Shown here: piece by piece, positions 1 to 6,101 of the stretch
Position numbering within the stretch: position 1 is the stretch's first letter
Layout: each line of letters starts with the position of its first letter
NCBI GenBank assembly: GCA_013151705.1
Contig: JAADHT010000291.1
Span: forward strand, 8,830-18,159
Reading direction: 5' to 3'
DNA length: 9,330 bases
DNA from: Kiritimatiellota bacterium
Lineage (GTDB): Bacteria; Verrucomicrobiota; Lentisphaeria; Victivallales; JAADHT01
Made by a program: the position numbers and the translations under genes
Notes under the pieces: model-generated
Seen by the model: only the letters and a program-made list of their open reading frames with translations
What the model was told of the DNA's origin: nothing
The model's database searches: none

Positions 1-73
1 GCGTCGGACGACAGTTCGTGTTTGGCGGTTTCCACGAAGGAGAGGATTCTCAGCACCCTTTTTTGAACTTAAC
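1..73. other. Window-edge segment, possible partial gene end
   Basis: No complete gene fits here. Two edge frames are open: a plus frame from base 1 to a TGA at 64-66 (would be the tail of an upstream gene), and a minus frame from a GTG at 54-56 running off the window edge (residues beginning VLRILSFVETAK). The minus frame reads more like a natural protein, but its GTG has only an AAAAAGG stretch directly against it, which is poor spacing. About 20 codons is too little to decide. A short GAGA/TCTC hairpin (41-52) followed by a T run near 59-64 could be a weak terminator for a plus-strand gene. Confidence 0.2.
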
Positions 74-140
74 CGGCTGTCGCCGGGATTCAATCAAAAT
101 TAGCCGCTAACGCGCTAATGGAAACAACAAATTCCTATAC
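74..140. repeat. Degenerate intergenic repeat, copy A
   Basis: This block shares ordered words with 9040-9111: GTCGCCGGGA (79-88), AATCAA (92-97), and the 14-mer ACAAATTCCTATAC (127-140). Between the last two words it carries an inverted repeat ATTAGC (99-104) / GCTAAT (114-119). Copy B has an inverted repeat of different sequence at the same place. The final word contains TATAC, so TATACT at 136-141 could act as a -10 element for the downstream GH130 operon, but I see no matching -35. Two diverged copies sharing structure suggest a dispersed element. Confidence 0.55.
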
Positions 141-190
141 TATCAAGTTTTTTTCACGAATTCAGTTTCAAACTTCAGGAATCAAAAGCG

Positions 191-1135
191 ATGAAACGCA
201 AACATAAATATCAACATAAAGACGTGGCGAGACGCTGGGAGGGCAATCCCGTAATCACCTTGAACGATTTGCCTTTTCGATGTTCCGACATCTGCAACGC
301 CGCCGCCGTTAAATTCAACGGCGAGTTTCTTCTGCTGTTGACTATCGAGCATCTAGTGGGGCGTAAAAGCCTCCATCTCGCCAAAAGTCTGGACGGATAT
401 CATTTCTCGGTCGAGGCGGAACCTTTGATCGCCCCGTCCGAGCGGCCCGCTTTCAAAAGTTACGAGGAACAGGGCGTGCTCGATCCTAAAATAGTCTTTC
501 TGGAGGGGACTTTTTATATCTCCTACACCGCGGCGAGCGCTTCCGGCTTCCGGCTGGCCTTGGCTAGAACGGAGGATTTCACAAGCGTGGAGAGACTCGG
601 ATTCATATCCGAGCCGGATTCCAAAGGCGGTCTGCTTTTTCCCGAAAAAATCAACGGTCGTTACGCCAAGCTGGAAATGCCCGCCGACGGTTCCAGCATC
701 TGGATAAGCTATTCCGACGATCTCGCGTACTGGGGAGGCTTCGACGTGGTTATGTCGCCGCGCGAAGGTTTTTGGGATTTTCATAAAATCGGCCCCGCGG
801 CGCCGCCGTTCAGAATGGACGACGGGAAATGGCTCTTGCTTTATTACGGCGTCAAGCGCACGTCAGCTGGCGGCCTTTCGAGGTTGGGCGCGGCTTTTCT
901 TGATGGCGACGATCCGTCAAAAGTAGTCTCAAGAACGAATATTCCAATCCTGGCTCCTCGGAAAAACTACGAACGCGTCGGAGACAGTCCGAACACCATT
1001 TTCACTTGCGGGGCCATTCTCGAAAAGGAACAGCTTACCGTGTACTATGGCGCGTCCAAAGGGTGTGTCTGCATTGGGTCTTGCTCTGTGAATGACATAA
1101 TAGACAACTGCGTCGCCAGCGAAAAGGAATTCTGA
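191..1135 (+). CDS. GH130-family protein with altered active-site motifs
   Basis: This 314-residue protein belongs to glycoside hydrolase family 130 (five-bladed propeller; beta-mannoside phosphorylases and mannosidases). Family marks visible are EGNPV (17-21), the catalytic-Asp strand at D98 (GVLDPK), LARTEDF (124-130), FPEKING (150-156) and MSPR (188-191). It is about 40-50% identical by eye to the next gene, the same length, and only 2 nt away, so the pair is a tandem duplication in one operon. Compared with that neighbour it differs at conserved polar sites: LLTIEH for LIRVEG, LDPK for EDPR, LEMP for the usual HRP (LDRP next door), and YYGVK for YHGVK. Family studies place phosphate-contacting Arg and His residues in such motifs, so it may be a hydrolase, have other specificity, or be non-catalytic; this is inference. 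It has no signal peptide, so it is probably cytoplasmic. The ATG has AGGA at 177-180, 10 nt upstream. Confidence 0.85.
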   Translation: MKRKHKYQHKDVARRWEGNPVITLNDLPFRCSDICNAAAVKFNGEFLLLLTIEHLVGRKSLHLAKSLDGYHFSVEAEPLIAPSERPAFKSYEEQGVLDPKIVFLEGTFYISYTAASASGFRLALARTEDFTSVERLGFISEPDSKGGLLFPEKINGRYAKLEMPADGSSIWISYSDDLAYWGGFDVVMSPREGFWDFHKIGPAAPPFRMDDGKWLLLYYGVKRTSAGGLSRLGAAFLDGDDPSKVVSRTNIPILAPRKNYERVGDSPNTIFTCGAILEKEQLTVYYGASKGCVCIGSCSVNDIIDNCVASEKEF

Positions 1136-1137
1136 CA

Positions 1138-2082
1138 ATGGGGAAATTCGTATACGGCAGGGATTTGTTGCATCGTTTCGAAGGAAACCCCATAGTGGCT
1201 CTCGAGGACATACCTTTCAGATGCAACACGGTTTTCAACGGCACTCCGGTTAAAAAGGACGGGGTGTACTATCTTTTGATAAGAGTGGAGGGACAAAAAG
1301 GATACTCCTACTTCGCTTTGGCGAAGAGCGGCGACGGATTCCATTTCGAAGTCGAGGATGAACCCGTTATGATTCCAGCGGAGACCGGCGAGTTCGCGAA
1401 GTATGAGAAGCGCGGCATCGAGGATCCGAGGATAACGGAGATAGACGGAGAGTATTTCGTGATGTACACTGCCTATTCCCAATACGGCGCGAGAATAGCT
1501 TTGGCCAAAACGGAGGATTTTTACAACTACGAGCGTCTCGCGCTCGTCTCGGAACCCGGCAACAAAGACGGTATCCTGTTCCCCGAGAGGATAAACGGCG
1601 AGTATGTCCGATTGGACAGGCCCATCGGAGCCAATGTCGGAAGAATGTGGGTGTCTTTCTCCAAAAATCTATACGACTGGGGCAAGTCCGAGCTGTTGAT
1701 GTCTCCCAGACCTCGTTTGTGGGACAGCTACCGCATTGGCGCCTCGGTGCCACCCATAAAGACGAATAAAGGTTGGCTCGAGATATACCACGGCGTGAAG
1801 ATGACTTCTTCGGGGCCGATATACAGGATCGGCGTTGTTATGCTGGATTTGAAGGATCCGACGAAAATCGCGCATAGGGCGGAAGAGCCTATTCTCTCTC
1901 CGCGGGAGGATTACGAGAGGATCGGAGATGTGGGCAATGTCGTCTTCGCCTGCGGCGCCGTGGTCGAGGACAATGACACCATCAAAGTCTACTATGGCGG
2001 CGCCGACACGCATTTGTGCGTGGCTACCATGGGATATGCCGAGCTCGTGGACTTCGCTTCCGGGACGACCCTTCCCGATTGA
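1138..2082 (+). CDS. GH130-family glycoside phosphorylase (likely beta-mannoside-acting)
   Basis: A 314-residue GH130 protein, near the usual 300-340 residue length for single-domain members. Phosphorylases of this family split beta-mannosides with inorganic phosphate to give alpha-mannose-1-phosphate. Visible motifs are EGNP (15-18), LIRVEG (47-52) with its conserved Arg, GIEDPR (93-98) with the predicted catalytic acid D96, LAKTEDF (122-128), FPERING (148-154), LDRP (159-162), MSPR (188-191) and the YHGVK strand (217-221). Keeping the Arg, His and Lys of these motifs favours a phosphorylase over a hydrolase. Subfamily and acceptor sugar (glucose, N-acetylglucosamine, mannose) cannot be read from the sequence. 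There is no signal peptide or membrane segment, so it is cytoplasmic. The ATG follows AAGGA at 1124-1128 (9 nt spacer), which lies inside the end of the preceding gene, so the two are translationally coupled. Confidence 0.87.
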   Translation: MGKFVYGRDLLHRFEGNPIVALEDIPFRCNTVFNGTPVKKDGVYYLLIRVEGQKGYSYFALAKSGDGFHFEVEDEPVMIPAETGEFAKYEKRGIEDPRITEIDGEYFVMYTAYSQYGARIALAKTEDFYNYERLALVSEPGNKDGILFPERINGEYVRLDRPIGANVGRMWVSFSKNLYDWGKSELLMSPRPRLWDSYRIGASVPPIKTNKGWLEIYHGVKMTSSGPIYRIGVVMLDLKDPTKIAHRAEEPILSPREDYERIGDVGNVVFACGAVVEDNDTIKVYYGGADTHLCVATMGYAELVDFASGTTLPD

Positions 2083-2120
2083 GTTCCGAAATTGCCGCTG
2101 TCGTCCATTTGTCATTCGAA

Positions 2121-2175
2121 CCTCGGCTGGAGGCTTTTTGAAAAACTTTTTCCGCATACGCAAGGCTACTGCGTA
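2121..2175. terminator. Possible terminator hairpins between convergent genes
   Basis: The 155-nt gap between convergent stops holds two small hairpins. CCTC (2121-2124) pairs with GAGG (2130-2133) and is followed by a T run (2135-2139), the order expected for an intrinsic terminator of the GH130 operon, though the stem is only 4 bp. TACGCA (2157-2162) pairs with TGCGTA (2170-2175) around a 7-nt loop but has no strong T run in either direction. Both are weak calls. Confidence 0.35.
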
Positions 2176-2237
2176 AAAGTCGGATTTGAGCGCGACCCTT
2201 TTCGAGCGGCGTCCAGCTGTCCTGAAGGTGTTATGGA

Positions 2238-2990
2238 CTATGCGAGTAGTTCCGTCAACTGATTCAAGTGCGTGATGACGGCGTCAGGCTGAAAGTCCCC
2301 GTTGAACGGTTCGAATTTCTCGTAGGAGACATATTGAGTTGTATGGACCGCCCGCATCCCGATCCGCCTGGCGCCTTGAATGTCCGCCAGCCAGTTGTCC
2401 CCGACATAAAGGCACTCCTCCGGTTCCAACTTCAACTCCTCAAGCGAGCGCTGGAATATTCTCGCATGCGGTTTGACGACTCCTATCTCTCCGGAAACGA
2501 TGATGGAATTGAAAAAATCGATGATTCCGACCTTCTCCAGACTATCGATTATCGATTGCCGGCACGGATAGTTCGATATGAACCCGAGCGAGCGGGTTTC
2601 ACGGAGTTTCTCAAGCAGTGGAATGACGAAATCCGGAAGTTCGATGGCGTTCACGAACGTTTCATGTTTCAACTCCATCATTTCCGCGACCGCCGCGTCG
2701 TCCGGCGCAATGCCGTAAAGTTCTTTGACCAACTCCATGCAAATTTCTTCCCGGTCGTTTTCGATGAACTCCTCCGTGGCGTAAGGAGCGACGATCTGTC
2801 TTTTCCTGATCTCCGCAAACATCCTCTCGTCGCACGGTCCATACCATTCCCGCAGCCGCGACAACAGGACGCCGTTCAGGACCTCCACCTGCTTGGGGCC
2901 GAGTTCTATCAGCGTGTTGCCGTAGTCGAACACGACGGCTTTGATTTTTCCCGCATCCAAAATTGGGGACGATGTTGTATTGTATCTCAT
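2238..2990 (-). CDS. HAD-superfamily hydrolase with DxG motif I
   Basis: A 250-residue haloacid dehalogenase-like hydrolase with a helical cap after motif I (subfamily I layout), cytoplasmic. Motif I is FDYGNTL with nucleophile D22; the second Asp of the usual DxD, the general acid/base of phosphatases, is Gly24. Motif II is FISN (S139), motif III is VKPH (K173), and motif IV is GDNWLADIQGA (D198, D203). Related proteins are annotated as YjjG- or phosphoglycolate-phosphatase-like, but the substrate cannot be told. The DxG variant is shared by some HAD families that do not act as simple phosphatases. I chose the ATG at 2988-2990, preceded by GGA 5 nt upstream, over an in-frame GTG at 3057-3059, because motif I normally lies 5-20 residues from the N terminus and the 23-residue extension has no recognisable features. 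The gene is convergent with the GH130 operon and divergent from the next HAD gene. Confidence 0.85.
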   Translation of the reverse strand: MRYNTTSSPILDAGKIKAVVFDYGNTLIELGPKQVEVLNGVLLSRLREWYGPCDERMFAEIRKRQIVAPYATEEFIENDREEICMELVKELYGIAPDDAAVAEMMELKHETFVNAIELPDFVIPLLEKLRETRSLGFISNYPCRQSIIDSLEKVGIIDFFNSIIVSGEIGVVKPHARIFQRSLEELKLEPEECLYVGDNWLADIQGARRIGMRAVHTTQYVSYEKFEPFNGDFQPDAVITHLNQLTELLA

Positions 2991-3456
2991 AAGTTCCGTG
3001 GAATTGACATTGAATTCTCGGCGAAAAAACGCGGCCTCACACTCGAAATAAGTGTCCACATGGCTGCGAGACCTTTTCGAACAGGGTCTAATTAGACGTG
3101 AGCGCCGGAGGCGAAGCGACGCTAAGGTTCCAACAACTTGAAATCAAAAAAACTCGACGATCATATTCCACAATCTACCTTGAACGACGGTTGTTGCAAT
3201 GCCGTTTCGCAAAAAAACCAACACTCGATGTCAGCAAAACAAATTACCTTTACTACTTTTTCAAACATTCCTTGAAAGCGGATTGAAAGAGAATAATATA
3301 ACGATGTGGACGGATATTTTCGTCGCCACGATGAATGCGTCGCCGCGTTTCGGCAGGTGGGCGCTTTGTCAACGGAGTTGCGCAAAAAACCGAATTCGAT
3401 GTTTCAGTTTTCCGGACCGGCCGTGGATAGCCGAGTTTGGATAAAAGGATTACCAT
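2991..3456. other. Long gene-poor divergent intergenic region
   Basis: This 466-nt stretch separates two divergent HAD genes. Several short frames exist, but none has a good ribosome binding site, recognisable motif or family-like composition. Visible elements are a perfect 12-bp palindrome GTCTAATTAGAC (3086-3097), a small hairpin ACACT/AGTGT (3039-3043/3051-3055), an A-rich stretch, and a plausible plus-strand promoter (3272-3299). A 46-codon frame beginning at ATG 3304 and ending at TAA 3442-3444 abuts the ribosome binding site of the next gene. It could be a leader frame but has no ribosome binding site of its own that I can see. Confidence 0.5.
3272..3299 (+). promoter_or_regulatory. Candidate sigma-70-type promoter for the NagD-like gene
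   Basis: TTGAAA (3272-3277) matches the -35 consensus at 5 of 6 positions. TAATAT (3294-3299) matches the -10 at 4 of 6, with a 16-nt spacer. It points to the HAD IIA gene and would give a leader of about 150 nt. The region is AT-rich relative to its surroundings. This is a pattern match only. Confidence 0.4.
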
Positions 3457-4323
3457 ATGCCGACGATGGATTCATTCAGGAATTGGTGGAGAGACGGCAA
3501 GTCAAATTATTCCGCGCTTTTATTCGATGTCGACGGGACTATTATCGCGGGCGGCAAAGCGTTGGCCGGAGCGTCCGAGCTATTGGCCGACCTGCGCTCC
3601 GCCGACTTCCCTTTCCGCCTGCTCACCAACGACGGAAACCATTCGCCGGAGGAGAAAAGCGCCATTATGCGAAAATGCGGTCTCGACATATCAAGCGGCG
3701 AGATAACCTCCTGCAGCATGGCGCTCACTCCATACGTCTCCAGAAACGGCTTGGCCGGCAAACGGTTTTTCGTGATGGGGGATCTTGGCAAGCCAAGTTA
3801 CGCCGAACGGGCCGGTCTGACGCATGTGCGGGACACCGACGACATAACTTCCTGCGAGGGCGTGATAGTCGGCGAGGGGACCTACGATTGGAAAAAGAAC
3901 ATCGACGCCGTGTTGAACTACTACATCACCACCGAGAACAGATTGATGCTCGTGCCTAATCCCGACAGTTACTGGCCAAACGGTCCGAACGGCGAGATCG
4001 GAATAGGCGCCGGCGGCAAAGCCAGATTCATCGCCACCATCCTGAAGGAGTATGGAATAAGAATCAAACCAGTCTATCTGGGCAAACCCTATTCGCCGAT
4101 ATACCGCGCGGCGCTCCGCGAGATTCGCGCGAAATATCATCCGCGCAAAATAGAGTCCGGCGGGAAAGTGTTGATGATCGGGGACTCACTCCTGTCGGAC
4201 GTCCGGGGAGCGAAAAGGATAGGATTCTCGTCGGCCTTGGTTCTAACAGGCATTTCCAAAATGTCCCACGTCGAGAAGGCCAGGCCTTCCTGCGTGCCGG
4301 ATCTGATATTCCGCGGACTTTGA
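3457..4323 (+). CDS. HAD subfamily IIA (NagD-like) sugar/nucleotide phosphatase
   Basis: A 288-residue cytoplasmic HAD hydrolase of the NagD / p-nitrophenyl-phosphatase type, slightly longer than E. coli NagD (about 250). All four motifs are present: LLFDVDGTI with D24 and D26, LLTND with T58, LGKPYSPIY with K210, and MIGDSLLSDVRGA with D243 and D248. The large alpha/beta cap between motifs II and III (about residues 85-205) defines subfamily IIA. Motif II reads TND where the family usually has TNN. Members dephosphorylate small phosphomonoesters (sugar phosphates, nucleotides, phosphoglycolate); the substrate here is unknown. A role acting on sugar-1-phosphates made by the nearby GH130 protein is conceivable, but the genes are in separate transcripts. 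The ATG is preceded by AAGGA (3445-3449) with a 7-nt spacer. There is an 18-residue lead before motif I. It is monocistronic and convergent with the epimerase operon. Confidence 0.88.
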   Translation: MPTMDSFRNWWRDGKSNYSALLFDVDGTIIAGGKALAGASELLADLRSADFPFRLLTNDGNHSPEEKSAIMRKCGLDISSGEITSCSMALTPYVSRNGLAGKRFFVMGDLGKPSYAERAGLTHVRDTDDITSCEGVIVGEGTYDWKKNIDAVLNYYITTENRLMLVPNPDSYWPNGPNGEIGIGAGGKARFIATILKEYGIRIKPVYLGKPYSPIYRAALREIRAKYHPRKIESGGKVLMIGDSLLSDVRGAKRIGFSSALVLTGISKMSHVEKARPSCVPDLIFRGL

Positions 4324-4375
4324 CACAAGTGGATTGAAAAGTCGCACTTCAAACTTGAATGTGGAAATCCGCGGA
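4310..4375. repeat. Paired TCCGCGGA palindromes, possible bidirectional terminator
   Basis: The self-complementary octamer TCCGCGGA occurs at 4310-4317, spanning the last codons of the NagD-like gene, and again at 4368-4375. The copies can pair to close a 50-nt loop, inside which AAGTG (4328-4332) can pair with CACTT (4345-4349). The gap lies between convergent genes where a terminator is expected, but neither side shows a clean T run. It is a structural observation without proof of function. Confidence 0.3.
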
Positions 4376-4453
4376 CGAAACGGGAATTGATTTTTGAACG
4401 AATCGGACTGGAAAACACTACAAGCCTTTTGTCAAGTTTGATACCTGATATTT

Positions 4454-5536
4454 TCATTTAGAGGGAGTTAGGCCGAACAGTTTCGCTCCCTCCGGCGTTG
4501 AAAGTATCCAATGGTGGATTTCTCTTATGGTATCCTCGACTTTCGTGGTCGGAGTCCAGCCGCAAAATGAGGATACGCGGCGGTTGTCGGTGACGTACAC
4601 GGGAATGTCCGCGTAGCGGGTTTCCGGCTCGGGTGAGATGGGAACGCTTTTTCCCGTGACGGACCGGCATATCTCAGTCAGCTCCAACAGCGACGCGCTG
4701 CACTCCAGCCCTCCGCCGATGTTCAACGGTCCCGCTTCCGCGAATCTCGCGGGATCGTGGTACTGCTTGAAAAGAAGAGTGAGCAAATCCTTTATGTTCA
4801 AGATGTCCCGCACTTGTTTTCCCGAACCTCCGAAGCCGATGTATTTCAGAGGACGCTCGAACGTATGGGCGGCGGTCCAAAACGCGGCGATGCCTTGGTC
4901 GGCCTTGCCGAACTGCCAGGCGCCGGCCAAAACTCCGCAACGATTGACGACGACTGGAATATCGAAGGCGTGCGCGAACTCCGCGAGCATAATTTCCGCC
5001 GCGTATTTTGTTCCGCCGTAGAGCGAACGCGCGCCGGACATCGGAAAATCCTCCGAAACTCCGAATTCCGAAAGACCGGCGACGGTTTGGTCCTTTGAGA
5101 ATTCCAGTCTCGTCGAACGCTCCGAAATAGAGCAGTCGAGCAGGGGCTTCATCGGATAGACGCGGCTGGTCGAAAGGAAGATCATCGGAGCGCCGCATTC
5201 ACGGCATTTCTCGGCGCAGTTGACGGCTCCCGACAGATTGGTGTCGATCAGATAGGAGGTGTCGCCGTCTTTTCCGGCGAGAACGGACGGTTCCGCGGAG
5301 CACTCCACTAGAAAGGATATCGGGCCGATTGACTTCAAATCGATTTTGGAGCGGACATCGCCGCGGACGAATTCCACTCCGGCCGCCTCCAGACGCGGAA
5401 TGTTCAACTCGCTTCCGCGGCGATGAAGGTTGTCGAACGCCACGACATTCAGATTCTCGAATCCGTTTTTGAAGGCCAACGCGATGTTGGAGCCGACGAA
5501 TCCGAGTCCGCCGGTGATGAGTATTCTTTCGTTCAC
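4454..5536 (-). CDS. NAD-dependent epimerase/dehydratase, CDP-paratose 2-epimerase (tyvelose epimerase) type
   Basis: A 360-residue extended short-chain dehydrogenase/reductase; CDP-tyvelose epimerases are about 340. The N terminus has the Rossmann motif ILITGGLGFVGSN with glycines 9, 12 and 15, then the acidic/adenine-binding FDNL (34-37). The catalytic set is STS (122-124) with Y173 and K177 in RSLYGGTK. The stretches NRCGVLAG (198-205), WQFGKADQG (207-215), IGFGGSGKQVRDIL (233-246) and LNIGGG (271-276) match the CDP-paratose 2-epimerase group, which inverts C2 of a nucleotide-linked deoxysugar via an NAD-bound keto intermediate. Many environmental homologues lack proven substrates, and no other CDP-dideoxyhexose genes are in the window, so the exact activity is uncertain. 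The start is GTG at 5534-5536, with GAGGAG ending 5 nt upstream. The upstream gene ends 7 nt away, so the two form an operon. Likely role: surface polysaccharide or lipid-linked sugar synthesis in the cytoplasm. Confidence 0.82.
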   Translation of the reverse strand: MNERILITGGLGFVGSNIALAFKNGFENLNVVAFDNLHRRGSELNIPRLEAAGVEFVRGDVRSKIDLKSIGPISFLVECSAEPSVLAGKDGDTSYLIDTNLSGAVNCAEKCRECGAPMIFLSTSRVYPMKPLLDCSISERSTRLEFSKDQTVAGLSEFGVSEDFPMSGARSLYGGTKYAAEIMLAEFAHAFDIPVVVNRCGVLAGAWQFGKADQGIAAFWTAAHTFERPLKYIGFGGSGKQVRDILNIKDLLTLLFKQYHDPARFAEAGPLNIGGGLECSASLLELTEICRSVTGKSVPISPEPETRYADIPVYVTDNRRVSSFCGWTPTTKVEDTIREIHHWILSTPEGAKLFGLTPSK

Positions 5537-5543
5537 TCGCTCC

Positions 5544-5993
5544 TCACTGATCTATGAATTCGCCGACGGTGTGTCCGGGGAAAAAATTCTTTAGGAGCTC
5601 CTCGTAGAACTTGTATTGCTCCCGCTCGTTGAAATTCTGCCTGTGGCGCAATTCCTCCATAATGATGGCCAGGAGATATTTGAGGCCCTCCGTCGGACGT
5701 TTTTTCAGAAGTTTCAAACCTTCCGGAAAGGTTTTTCTTTTGAGTTTTCCCATTATCCCGTGGTCGATGGAGCGCTCCACGCTGCCGTCGATGAGGTTTT
5801 CGACGAAAAGTATGCAGAGTTTGAGTTTGTATTCGTCGTTGATCCAGGTTTCCTCTTTTATCAGCTTGGAAAGCGTGACCGCCAGAATCGCGGCTCCCGA
5901 CGTGGGATGCCTCACCGCTATTTTCAATCCGTTTCCAACTGACACGTCGTTTCTCATACCGCCGAATATAGCATACGCTTTAGCTTTTACCAT
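5544..5993 (-). CDS. Uncharacterised 149-residue helical protein in operon with the epimerase
   Basis: I do not recognise this family. The protein is charged, Lys/Glu rich and appears almost wholly helical after residue 30. It has no signal peptide, membrane segment or zinc-type Cys/His cluster. A short internal repeat is visible, EGLKLL (91-96) and EGLKYL (102-107), followed by an acidic/aromatic C-terminal helix. The small GLKIAVRHP patch (22-30) is the most conserved-looking N-terminal part. Its stop is 7 nt before the epimerase GTG and it overlaps that gene's ribosome binding region, so the two are probably co-transcribed. The start is uncertain: ATG at 5991-5993 has no clear ribosome binding site, and an internal ATG (residue 13) has only GGCGG directly beside it. 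The frame is open upstream to about 6060 with no better start. The opposite strand is also open (5611-6042), but that frame lacks family features. A function beyond partnership with the epimerase is not supported. Confidence 0.65.
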   Translation of the reverse strand: MVKAKAYAIFGGMRNDVSVGNGLKIAVRHPTSGAAILAVTLSKLIKEETWINDEYKLKLCILFVENLIDGSVERSIDHGIMGKLKRKTFPEGLKLLKKRPTEGLKYLLAIIMEELRHRQNFNEREQYKFYEELLKNFFPGHTVGEFIDQ

Positions 5994-6101
5994 GCGCGCG
6001 GTGAAAAAAGCCTCTTCGACAATATCTTGTCCGCGGGTTTGATTTAAGAGCCGCGCCCTCTACATTCTCAAAGGGCTTCGCTATGTGAACCGGGAGTGTG
6101 A

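Noticed and set aside
40..68. Similarity between the reverse complement of 40-66 (AAAAAAGGGTGCTGAG) and 7581-7591 (AAGGTGCTGAG)
   Set aside because: The match is short and in low-complexity A/G sequence, so chance cannot be excluded.
2991..3059. GTG-start extension of the minus-strand HAD hydrolase
   Set aside because: It would add 23 residues with no features before motif I; the ATG at 2988-2990 fits the fold better.
2268..3095. 275-codon plus-strand frame opposite the HAD hydrolase
   Set aside because: It is antisense to a protein with all HAD motifs and shows no family features of its own.
5611..6042. Plus-strand frame opposite the 149-aa gene
   Set aside because: It reads as Ser/Arg/Phe-rich antisense of a helical coding frame; the minus frame has operon spacing to the epimerase.
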